A stretch of DNA of 5,118 bases, from contig DQVZ01000283.1 in the NCBI GenBank assembly GCA_015661465.1, positions 1 to 5,118 on the forward strand, written 5' to 3'. The position numbers and the translations under genes were made by a program. Source of the DNA: Aquifex aeolicus. GTDB lineage: Bacteria > Aquificota > Aquificia > Aquificales > Aquificaceae. How positions within the stretch are numbered: the stretch's first letter is position 1; the number at the start of each line of letters is the position of its first letter. Shown piece after piece: positions 1 through 5,118 of the stretch. The notes beneath the pieces were generated by a model, which was not told the origin of the DNA, did no database searches, and was given only the letters and a program-made list of their open reading frames with translations.

Positions 1-780
1 GAAGCAGAAGAACTCATGCAAGAGCTTTTCCAATACAGGTTTAAAGGGGATGGTCTACAAGGACACGCTTTCGGAAACTTTTTCTTAACAGCCCTTACCG
101 ATATAACAGGAAGTTTCTTAGAAGCTGTAAAACTTACCTCAAAAATCTTGAAAACCAAGGGAAACATAATTCCCTCAACCGATGAAAATGTAAACCTGGC
201 AGCGGAATTCGACAACAGTGAAATAATCAAAGGTGAAGATAAGATAACCGAATACGGAAGGAAAGGCCATAAGATAAAAGAGATATGGCTTGAGCCGCAA
301 AATCCTAAAGCTCCAGAAGAAGCCCTAGAGAAGATTTCACAGGCCGATGTTATAGTAATAGGACCGGGAAGTCTCTTCACGAGCATTCTTCCCAATTTTC
401 TCGTTCACGATATAAAAGAAGTGATAAAGTATAGTAGCGCCCTTAAGATTTTTGTGGTAAACGTAATGACACAACCCGGGGAAACCGATAACTTTACCGC
501 CTATGACCACGTTCAAAAGTTTCTTGAATTTTCGGAGCTAGATAAAGTAGACGTTGCAATAGTAAATACAAAGATGCCTTCGGATGCTCTTCTCAGGAAG
601 TATCTTGAGCAAAATCAGGAACCCGTGACTCCTGACATAACAAAAATAGCTAAGGAAGGCATAACAGTCTATGCGGAAGACTTAATAGGAGAAACAGGAG
701 ATTTTGTAAGGCACGACCCTCAGAAACTCACATCCTTGATTGTTAAAATACTTGAAAATGAATTACTTTCTAGAATTTGA
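1..780 (+). CDS. yvcK: YvcK/CofD-like family protein (gluconeogenesis factor type), 5'-truncated by window edge
   Basis: The reading frame is open from base 1 and ends at TGA 778-780, giving 259 visible residues. The ATG at base 16 is internal, because the five codons before it (EAEEL) continue the family alignment. Family members run about 310-330 residues, so roughly 60-70 N-terminal residues, including the glycine-rich nucleotide-binding start, lie outside the window. Visible family motifs, counted from base 1, are [12 protein letters not shown] (21-32), [12 protein letters not shown] (59-70), the hallmark [12 protein letters not shown] (121-132) and [11 protein letters not shown] (154-164). 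This combination marks the UPF0052/YvcK branch of the CofD fold rather than a true phospholactate transferase. Known for the family: Bacillus YvcK is a cytoplasmic protein that binds UDP-sugars and is needed on gluconeogenic carbon sources and for normal cell-wall growth. A similar role here is inference. The 3' end overlaps nadB by 23 bases, suggesting co-transcription. Confidence 0.9.
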   Translation, partial: EAEELMQELFQYRFKGDGLQGHAFGNFFLTALTDITGSFLEAVKLTSKILKTKGNIIPSTDENVNLAAEFDNSEIIKGEDKITEYGRKGHKIKEIWLEPQNPKAPEEALEKISQADVIVIGPGSLFTSILPNFLVHDIKEVIKYSSALKIFVVNVMTQPGETDNFTAYDHVQKFLEFSELDKVDVAIVNTKMPSDALLRKYLEQNQEPVTPDITKIAKEGITVYAEDLIGETGDFVRHDPQKLTSLIVKILENELLSRI

Positions 781-2308
781 TACTTCTAAGTTTTCCGAAA
801 ATGAAGCTCAGGTAATTGTATGCGGCAGCGGTATAGCAGGATTAGCCACAGCCCTATACCTTAAAGAAATAGGGCTAAATCCTGTAATTATTACAAGGGG
901 GATAGGTAATACTTACTTCTCACAGGGAGGAATAGCGGGGGCAGTCCTTCCGGACGATAGTCCATATCTTCATTACTGTGATACTTTGAAAGCCGGAAGG
1001 TATCTAAATCATGAAACACATACCAGGATTCTTACCTACGAGGGAATCCTCAGGATAGTAGACCTCGAGAGATGGGGGGTTAATTTCGATAAGAAAGATG
1101 GCTTTTACGAAACCACCCTCGAAGGAGGACATTCAAAACCCAGAGTTCTCAAAGTAAAAGACTATACAGGGCGGGAAATATATACAAAGCTTCTAAATAA
1201 GGTCGAAGAATACAAAATACCCATAATTGAAGGAGAAACTCAGGAAATTCTTATAAGAGAAAACACGGTTCAAGGAATACTTTATGCTGCAAAAGACGGC
1301 TCGCTGAATTTCGTGAGAACTGCTTTTGTCGTTCTCGCTACCGGCGGAGCAGCATCCATGTATTATTACACATCCAACCCACAAAAGGTGAGGGGAGATG
1401 GTATAGGAATAGCTTTAAGGGTGGGAGCCAATGTAAAGAACCCGGAGTTCATTCAATTCCATCCCACTGTGCTGAAAAATTCAAATCTACTAATTTCGGA
1501 AGCGGTAAGGGGAGAGGGAGCTATTCTTGTGAACGACAAAGGTGAAAGATTTGTGGATGAACTCCTACCCAGAGATGAAGTCGCAAGGGCTATATATCGA
1601 CAGTTAAAGGGAGGTAGAAAAGTTTTTCTAGATTTTTCTCCCTTGGTAAAAAAAGGGATAAAATTGGAGGAGAGGTTTCCCACTATATACGGTTTCTTAA
1701 AGGAAAAAGGATTGAATCCCTATACGGATTTAATTCCGGTAAACCCTGCAGCCCATTACTATATAGGAGGGATAGAAGTAGATGACAGAGGAAGAACTGC
1801 AGTAAACGGCCTTTACGCGGTAGGAGAGTGTAGCTGCACCGGTGTTCACGGAGCAAATCGCTTAGCATCCAACTCTTTACTCGAAGGGATAGTTTTTGGA
1901 TTCAGAGCTGCTTATCAAATAGCGTTGGAAACGAAACTCTACAAAATATCGAAAACTCATTTCAAAAATGAGAGGAAGGGTAATTCTAAACCATCTTTCG
2001 GTATAAAAAAACTCAAAAAGCTGATGTGGGATAAGGTAGGATTGGAAAGGAATGAAAAGGATTTAAGTGAAGCGAAGGAAATTCTATCCAGATGGATTAA
2101 GGAATCTGTAAATTGGGAGCCAACATTCTCAAACAGGCAGCTACTTGATATACTCCTGGTCGCTTTCTGCACGGTAGAGGGAGCTCTGAGCAGAAAGGAA
2201 AGCAGAGGAGTCCATTTCAGAAAAGATTTCCCTTACGAGAGAGATACATACCGCAGGGATACGATAATAACCAGAGAGAGTTATTTGGAAATCTTAAATC
2301 TGTTTTAA
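758..2308 (+). CDS. nadB: L-aspartate oxidase (quinolinate synthetase B)
   Basis: This cytoplasmic FAD enzyme oxidises L-aspartate to iminoaspartate, which NadA condenses with dihydroxyacetone phosphate to give quinolinate for NAD synthesis. From ATG 758 it is 516 residues, near the family norm (E. coli 540). Visible are the FAD dinucleotide motif GSGIAGL (23-29), SQGGIAG (55-61), EGGHS (122-126), LATGGA (193-198), FHPT (234-237), SEAVRGEGA (247-255), PRDEVARAI (271-279), AAHYYIGG (331-338) and [13 protein letters not shown] (365-377). E122, H235, S247, R272, H333 and R368 match E. coli E121, H244, T259, R290, H351 and R386 by motif. EGGHS separates NadB from succinate dehydrogenase/fumarate reductase flavoproteins. 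The C-terminal helical domain ends with the typical [11 protein letters not shown]. An in-frame TTG at 740 would add six residues. I prefer ATG 758, although neither has a Shine-Dalgarno. The start lies inside the yvcK end, so translational coupling is likely. nadA and nadC are not in the window. Confidence 0.95.
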   Translation: MNYFLEFDTSKFSENEAQVIVCGSGIAGLATALYLKEIGLNPVIITRGIGNTYFSQGGIAGAVLPDDSPYLHYCDTLKAGRYLNHETHTRILTYEGILRIVDLERWGVNFDKKDGFYETTLEGGHSKPRVLKVKDYTGREIYTKLLNKVEEYKIPIIEGETQEILIRENTVQGILYAAKDGSLNFVRTAFVVLATGGAASMYYYTSNPQKVRGDGIGIALRVGANVKNPEFIQFHPTVLKNSNLLISEAVRGEGAILVNDKGERFVDELLPRDEVARAIYRQLKGGRKVFLDFSPLVKKGIKLEERFPTIYGFLKEKGLNPYTDLIPVNPAAHYYIGGIEVDDRGRTAVNGLYAVGECSCTGVHGANRLASNSLLEGIVFGFRAAYQIALETKLYKISKTHFKNERKGNSKPSFGIKKLKKLMWDKVGLERNEKDLSEAKEILSRWIKESVNWEPTFSNRQLLDILLVAFCTVEGALSRKESRGVHFRKDFPYERDTYRRDTIITRESYLEILNLF

Positions 2309-2320
2309 CTGTACAGTATC

Positions 2321-2401
2321 AGAAGCTCTCTTATTTCCCTCAATTCTTGCTTTACTTCTTTAATCCATAATCCTTAAATTAACAACTGAAAGAGGGCTTT
2401 T
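2321..2401 (+). other. Possible long-loop stem (terminator or leader structure) after nadB
   Basis: AGAAGCTCTCTT (2321-2332) can pair along its full 12 bases with AAGAGGGCTTTT (2390-2401), with two G.U wobbles (T2327-G2395 and G2322-T2400) and a 57-base loop. A run of six T follows at 2413-2418, eleven bases beyond the stem. The loop is too long and the T-run too far away for a classic intrinsic terminator. It could instead be a folded 3' end of the nadB message, a dapL leader structure, or chance pairing in purine/pyrimidine-biased DNA. Confidence 0.25.
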
Positions 2402-2411
2402 CCTGTAAAAT
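2379..2411 (+). promoter_or_regulatory. Weak candidate promoter for dapL
   Basis: A -10-like TAAAAT lies at 2406-2411 (five of six to TATAAT) and a -35-like TTAACA at 2379-2384 (five of six to TTGACA). The spacer is 21 bases, well over the usual 16-18, so the two boxes probably do not work together as written. The TAAAAT alone, about 35 bases before the dapL start, is the more plausible element. The main support is positional: this is the only sizeable gap upstream of dapL. Confidence 0.2.
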
Positions 2412-2430
2412 CTTTTTTCAAAATCCCAGA

Positions 2431-2438
2431 AAGGAGGT
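2431..2438 (+). promoter_or_regulatory. Strong Shine-Dalgarno for dapL
   Basis: AAGGAGGT is a perfect complement to the usual 16S rRNA 3' tail and lies seven bases before the GTG at 2446. It fixes that GTG as the dapL start and contrasts with nadB and coaBC, which show no such site. Confidence 0.85.
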
Positions 2439-2445
2439 CAAGGAA

Positions 2446-3609
2446 GTGTTTGAATATTCTGATAGGTTAAAGGTTTTACCACCGTATTTATTCGCAGAAC
2501 TCGATAGAAAAAAACAGGAAAAGATAGAACAAGGTGTGGATGTGATAGACCTAGGTGTGGGTGACCCTGATATGCCCACACCGAAGCCGATATTAGAGGC
2601 TGCAAAGAAAGCACTTGAAAATCCCGAGAATCACCGATACCCTTCCTACGTAGGAAAGCTTACCTTCAGAGAAGCCGTTGCAAATTGGTACAAGAAAAGA
2701 TTCGGTGTAGACCTTGACCCACAAAGCGAAGTTATCGCTTTAATAGGTTCGAAGGAAGGAATAGCTCACTTTCCCTTAGCTTTCGTAAACCCGGGGGACA
2801 TAGTCTTATGCCCAGACCCCGCGTATCCCGTTTACAAAATAGGGACTATTTTCGCAGGAGGAACACCTTACACCGTTCCTTTGAAAGAGGAAAACAATTT
2901 CTTACCTGACCTGGACTCTATTCCTAAAGACGTAGCGGAAAAAGCGAGAATAATCTGGATTAATTATCCCAATAACCCAACCTCTGCACCCCCTACCTTA
3001 GAGTTTTACGAAAAACTGGTAGATTGGGCAAAGGAGAATAATGTAATAATAGCCTCGGATAACGCATATTCGGAAATCTACACGGGAACGGAAAAACCAC
3101 CATCCATACTCCAAGTCCCGGGAGCAAAAGACGTAGCCATAGAATTTCACTCTTTATCAAAGACTTACAATATGACCGGATGGCGTATAGGCATGGCAGT
3201 CGGAAACAAAGAATTGGTTGCTGGTCTTGGTAAAGTGAAGACCAACGTAGATAGTGGTCAGTTCGGAGTAGTCCAAGATGCCGCAATTACAGCACTTAAC
3301 CTTTCCGAAGAAGAAGCAGAAAAGATAAGGAACGTTTACAGGGAGAGAAAGAAAATAATGACGGAAGCACTGGAGAAGATAGGTCTTGAAATTTACAAAA
3401 GCGATTATACTTTCTATCTCTGGATAAAAGTTCCAAAGGGATACACCTCTGCAGAATTTGTAGGGAGACTCATAGATGAAGTGGGAATAGTTTGCACACC
3501 TGGAAACGGTTTTGGTGAGTACGGAGAGGGATATTTCAGGATATCTTTAACCGTTCCTACGGAGAGACTCTTAGAAGCTGCAGAAAGAATTAAAAATCTC
3601 AAGCTTTAA
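2446..3609 (+). CDS. dapL: LL-diaminopimelate aminotransferase (PLP fold type I)
   Basis: The predicted reaction converts tetrahydrodipicolinate to LL-2,6-diaminopimelate with glutamate as amino donor, in one step that bypasses the succinylase route to lysine and peptidoglycan diaminopimelate. The protein has 387 residues, normal for the family. Class I/II aminotransferase landmarks are in order: LGVGDPDMPTP (36-46), YPSYVG (65-70), GSKEGIAHFPLAF (101-113), NYPNNPTS with N177 (173-180), SDNAYSE with D205 and Y208 (204-210), the Schiff-base lysine K239 in SLSKTYNMTGWRIG (236-249), R247 for cofactor phosphate, PGNGFG (352-357) and the substrate carboxylate arginine R365 in YFRISLT. Roles are assigned by analogy with aspartate aminotransferase. 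The whole protein closely resembles, from memory, the Aquifex aeolicus protein annotated as LL-DAP aminotransferase. Related sequences are often labelled aspartate aminotransferase, and sequence alone cannot fully settle substrate. The GTG start is set by a perfect Shine-Dalgarno; coaBC follows after 30 bases. Confidence 0.9.
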   Translation: MFEYSDRLKVLPPYLFAELDRKKQEKIEQGVDVIDLGVGDPDMPTPKPILEAAKKALENPENHRYPSYVGKLTFREAVANWYKKRFGVDLDPQSEVIALIGSKEGIAHFPLAFVNPGDIVLCPDPAYPVYKIGTIFAGGTPYTVPLKEENNFLPDLDSIPKDVAEKARIIWINYPNNPTSAPPTLEFYEKLVDWAKENNVIIASDNAYSEIYTGTEKPPSILQVPGAKDVAIEFHSLSKTYNMTGWRIGMAVGNKELVAGLGKVKTNVDSGQFGVVQDAAITALNLSEEEAEKIRNVYRERKKIMTEALEKIGLEIYKSDYTFYLWIKVPKGYTSAEFVGRLIDEVGIVCTPGNGFGEYGEGYFRISLTVPTERLLEAAERIKNLKL

Positions 3610-3639
3610 TTTCCGTTCTCTCCCTTTTAAATTTTTTCT

Positions 3640-4809
3640 ATGGTTAATGTTTTAATAGGGATTTGCGGCGGTATAGCTTCTTACAAGGTTTGCGATTTAA
3701 TAAGGGAACTCAAGAAAGAAGGACATAATGTAAAGACTGTTCTTACACCATTTGCCGAGAAATTCCTATCTCCTATGACCTTTGAAACTTTGAGCGGAAA
3801 TAAATCTTACACCGACAAAGACTGGCTCAGTGAACCCCTAGCCCATATAAATTTGGCAAGATGGGCAGATGTATTCTTGATAGCTCCTGCAACGGCAAAT
3901 ACCATATCGAAGATAGCTTACGGTATTGCGGACAACCTTCTTACTACAACCGTCTTAGCGTACGGCAAAGCCTTGATTGTTGCCCCTGCTATGAACACGG
4001 TAATGTACAAATCTCCTCAAGTGCAGGAAAACTTAAACAAACTGAAAGAAATCGGACACATAGTTGTAGAGCCAGAGTTCGGAGTCCTGGCCTGTGAAGA
4101 AGTAGGAGAGGGAAAACTTGCAAGCAAAGAACGGCTTATAGACTGGATTTATTACTATCTTGAAGAAAAAAGTCTAAAGGGAAAAAAAGTTTTGATTACC
4201 TGCGGTGCAACAAGAGAGTATATAGACCCTGTTAGATTTATATCAAACGAATCCAGCGGAGAGATGGGCTTTTCTCTCGCAAGAATTTGCAGATGGAAAG
4301 GAGCAGAGGTAAAAGTAATATCCGGCTTTACTACGGCTCAAGAGCCACCCGAAATCGAAATAGATAGGGTGAAAACCGCAGAGGAGATGAGAAAAAAAGT
4401 TTTAGAAAAATTCGATTGGTCGGATGTAGTGATAATGAACGCGGCGGTTTTGGATTTCAAACCTGTAAAGACCGAGAGTAAAAAGATAAAGAAGAGAGAA
4501 AGTATAACCTTAGAATTTGTAAAAAACGTTGATATTCTCCAAGAACTCGGAAAAATTAAGGGAAGTAAAATAATCGTAGGTTTTGCTTTGGAAAGCGAAA
4601 GGTTAATAGAATACGCAAGAGAAAAATTAATAAAGAAAAACCTGGACTTAATAGTAGCCAATCCCACCGAAGTTATGGGAACTCAACATCACAAAGGTTT
4701 TTTAATTACAAAAGAAGAAGTCAAGGAGTTTTCTTTTAGCAGTAAACTAGAAAGTGCCAGATTTATCGTAGAATATGTAGTTAGGAAATTCTTACGAGGA
4801 GGTAAATAA
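3640..4809 (+). CDS. coaBC: Bifunctional phosphopantothenoylcysteine decarboxylase / phosphopantothenate-cysteine ligase
   Basis: This enzyme makes 4'-phosphopantetheine for coenzyme A: the CoaB half joins cysteine to 4'-phosphopantothenate using CTP, and the FMN-dependent CoaC half decarboxylates the product. At 389 residues it is full length. CoaC (about 1-175) has GICGGIASYK (7-16), HINLARWAD with catalytic H69 (69-77), IAPATANT (81-88), PAMNTVM with N119 (116-122) and the flap LACEEVGEGK with C152 (150-159). CoaB (about 180-385) has TCGATREYIDPVRFISN (187-203), SSGEMG (205-210), MNAAV (266-270), KKIKK (281-285), FVKNVDIL (293-300), VGFALESE (313-320) and IVANPTEVMG (338-347). Two motif positions depart from the common forms: CysGly is CysGlu at the flap, and SSGKMG is SSGEMG. 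ATG 3640 is the first possible start, because an in-frame TAA lies at 3628. The upstream tract is pyrimidine-rich with no Shine-Dalgarno. The dapL stop is 30 bases upstream. Confidence 0.95.
   Translation: MVNVLIGICGGIASYKVCDLIRELKKEGHNVKTVLTPFAEKFLSPMTFETLSGNKSYTDKDWLSEPLAHINLARWADVFLIAPATANTISKIAYGIADNLLTTTVLAYGKALIVAPAMNTVMYKSPQVQENLNKLKEIGHIVVEPEFGVLACEEVGEGKLASKERLIDWIYYYLEEKSLKGKKVLITCGATREYIDPVRFISNESSGEMGFSLARICRWKGAEVKVISGFTTAQEPPEIEIDRVKTAEEMRKKVLEKFDWSDVVIMNAAVLDFKPVKTESKKIKKRESITLEFVKNVDILQELGKIKGSKIIVGFALESERLIEYAREKLIKKNLDLIVANPTEVMGTQHHKGFLITKEEVKEFSFSSKLESARFIVEYVVRKFLRGGK
4797..4803 (+). promoter_or_regulatory. Shine-Dalgarno for the SDH-family protease, inside the coaBC 3' end
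   Basis: AGGAGGT sits nine bases before the ATG at 4813 and overlaps the last codons of coaBC (Arg-Gly-Gly-Lys). It supports both the start choice and co-transcription with coaBC. Confidence 0.8.
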
Positions 4810-4812
4810 AAA

Positions 4813-5118
4813 ATGCCCTACTATGACCCATTTTCCTACATCTTCAGTTTGCTGTGGTTTCTAATCTTCATATTCATAATATTCTCCCCTTGGTACAAGC
4901 GAATGGCTCTCATACGTGCAAGGGAGGAAGTGATAAAAAAATTAGAGGCGAAGAGGAAAAGCAGAGTAATTACCATGATACACAGACAGGAACAAATCGG
5001 ATTCTTTGGTATCCCCATTTTCAGATTTATAACGATTGAGGACAGTGAAAGGGTTTTAAGAGCTATCAGAATGACCCCGTATGATATGCCTATAGACCTT
5101 ATAATACATACACCCGGA
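4813..5118 (+). CDS. SDH-family Clp-fold serine protease, membrane-anchored, 3'-truncated by window edge
   Basis: The frame is open from ATG 4813 to the last base, giving 102 residues with no stop. Residues 10-25 form one hydrophobic transmembrane segment (IFSLLWFLIFIFIIFS). A strongly basic, probably helical linker follows (about 28-51, many Lys/Arg), so by the positive-inside rule the catalytic part probably lies in the cytoplasm. Next come MIHRQEQIGFFGIPI (55-69), IEDSERVLRAIR (75-86) and MPIDLIIHTPG (92-102). The last motif leads into the Gly-rich oxyanion-hole segment of the ClpP/crotonase fold and, with the IEDSE..L.AI pattern, is typical of the SDH protease family (Pfam SDH_protease, formerly DUF114), found in archaea and thermophilic bacteria. 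The catalytic serine and its partner lie beyond the window. Substrates of this family are not well defined. The gene starts three bases after the coaBC stop with a good Shine-Dalgarno, so the two are very probably co-transcribed. Confidence 0.85.
   Translation, partial: MPYYDPFSYIFSLLWFLIFIFIIFSPWYKRMALIRAREEVIKKLEAKRKSRVITMIHRQEQIGFFGIPIFRFITIEDSERVLRAIRMTPYDMPIDLIIHTPG

Larger units (their letters stand above)
2309..2445. other. Intergenic region between nadB and dapL
   Basis: This is the only gap longer than 30 bases in the window and the likely boundary between two transcription units. It is AT-rich and contains a possible 12-bp long-loop stem, a T-run at 2413-2418, weak promoter-like hexamers, a strong Shine-Dalgarno for dapL and, on the minus strand, a short coding-like reading frame broken by a stop. 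No tRNA or known riboswitch pattern was recognised. Confidence 0.7.

Noticed and set aside
2347..2371. TTGCTT...CATAAT as a dapL promoter
   Set aside because: The spacer is only 13 bases and the -35 match is poor, so it is not convincing.
2993..3286. 97-codon minus-strand open frame opposite dapL
   Set aside because: It is antisense to the PLP-binding region, with no start context and no protein-like motif pattern.
3588..3611. AATTAAA/TTTAATT inverted repeat spanning the dapL stop as a terminator
   Set aside because: The stem is only about seven A-T pairs and would be unstable at the growth temperature of a hyperthermophile. coaBC follows at once and shows no independent strong promoter.
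3861..4097. 78-codon + strand open frame inside coaBC
   Set aside because: It lies wholly within the strongly supported coaBC frame, has no Shine-Dalgarno and gives a Cys/Arg/Ser-rich product with no recognisable motif.
4338..4667. 109-codon minus-strand open frame opposite coaBC
   Set aside because: It is antisense to conserved CoaB motifs. Its Ser/Phe/Leu-rich composition is what a Lys/Glu-rich gene gives on its opposite strand.
4836..5039. Overlapping short open frames on both strands in the last 280 bases
   Set aside because: Both conflict with the SDH-protease frame from 4813, which has a strong Shine-Dalgarno, a membrane segment and family motifs.
1..5118. Possible undescribed accessory or defence system
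   Set aside because: All five genes belong to known housekeeping families. No direct-repeat array, transposase, integrase, tRNA-linked integration site or compositional break was seen.

Overview
The window looks like ordinary chromosomal DNA from a member of the Aquificaceae, probably Aquifex or a close relative. The LL-diaminopimelate aminotransferase closely resembles, from memory, the Aquifex aeolicus protein. The proteins are rich in Lys/Glu/Ile/Val, arginine is mostly AGA/AGG, ATA is a common isoleucine codon and the coding strand is purine-rich, all typical of hyperthermophilic Aquificales. GC is in the low forties in the row I counted. The species call is an inference, not a search result.

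Layout: five protein genes, all on the + strand and tightly packed. (1) Bases 1-780 are the 3' part of a YvcK/CofD-like gene, cut by the left edge. (2) nadB, L-aspartate oxidase (758-2308), overlaps the yvcK end by 23 bases. (3) A 137-base gap (2309-2445) is the only real intergenic region. It holds a possible long-loop stem, weak promoter-like hexamers, an antisense coding-like remnant and a perfect Shine-Dalgarno. (4) dapL, LL-diaminopimelate aminotransferase (2446-3609, GTG start). (5) coaBC, the bifunctional phosphopantothenoylcysteine synthetase/decarboxylase (3640-4809), starts 30 bases after dapL with no visible Shine-Dalgarno. (6) The 5' end of an SDH-family (Clp-fold) membrane-anchored serine protease (4813 to the right edge) has its ribosome binding site inside the end of coaBC.

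How they fit together: nadB starts de novo NAD synthesis, coaBC carries out two steps of coenzyme A synthesis, dapL makes LL-diaminopimelate for lysine and peptidoglycan, and YvcK-family proteins are linked to carbon flux into cell-wall precursors. These are housekeeping anabolic genes, in the mixed-pathway clusters common in Aquificales. The likely transcription units are ...yvcK-nadB and dapL-coaBC-SDH protease, divided at the 137-base gap. I saw no mobile element, CRISPR array, tRNA, rRNA or defence system, and I do not think the window holds an undescribed system. The points most worth a second look are the 2309-2445 gap, the gene running off the right edge, and the absence of Shine-Dalgarno sites at nadB and coaBC.
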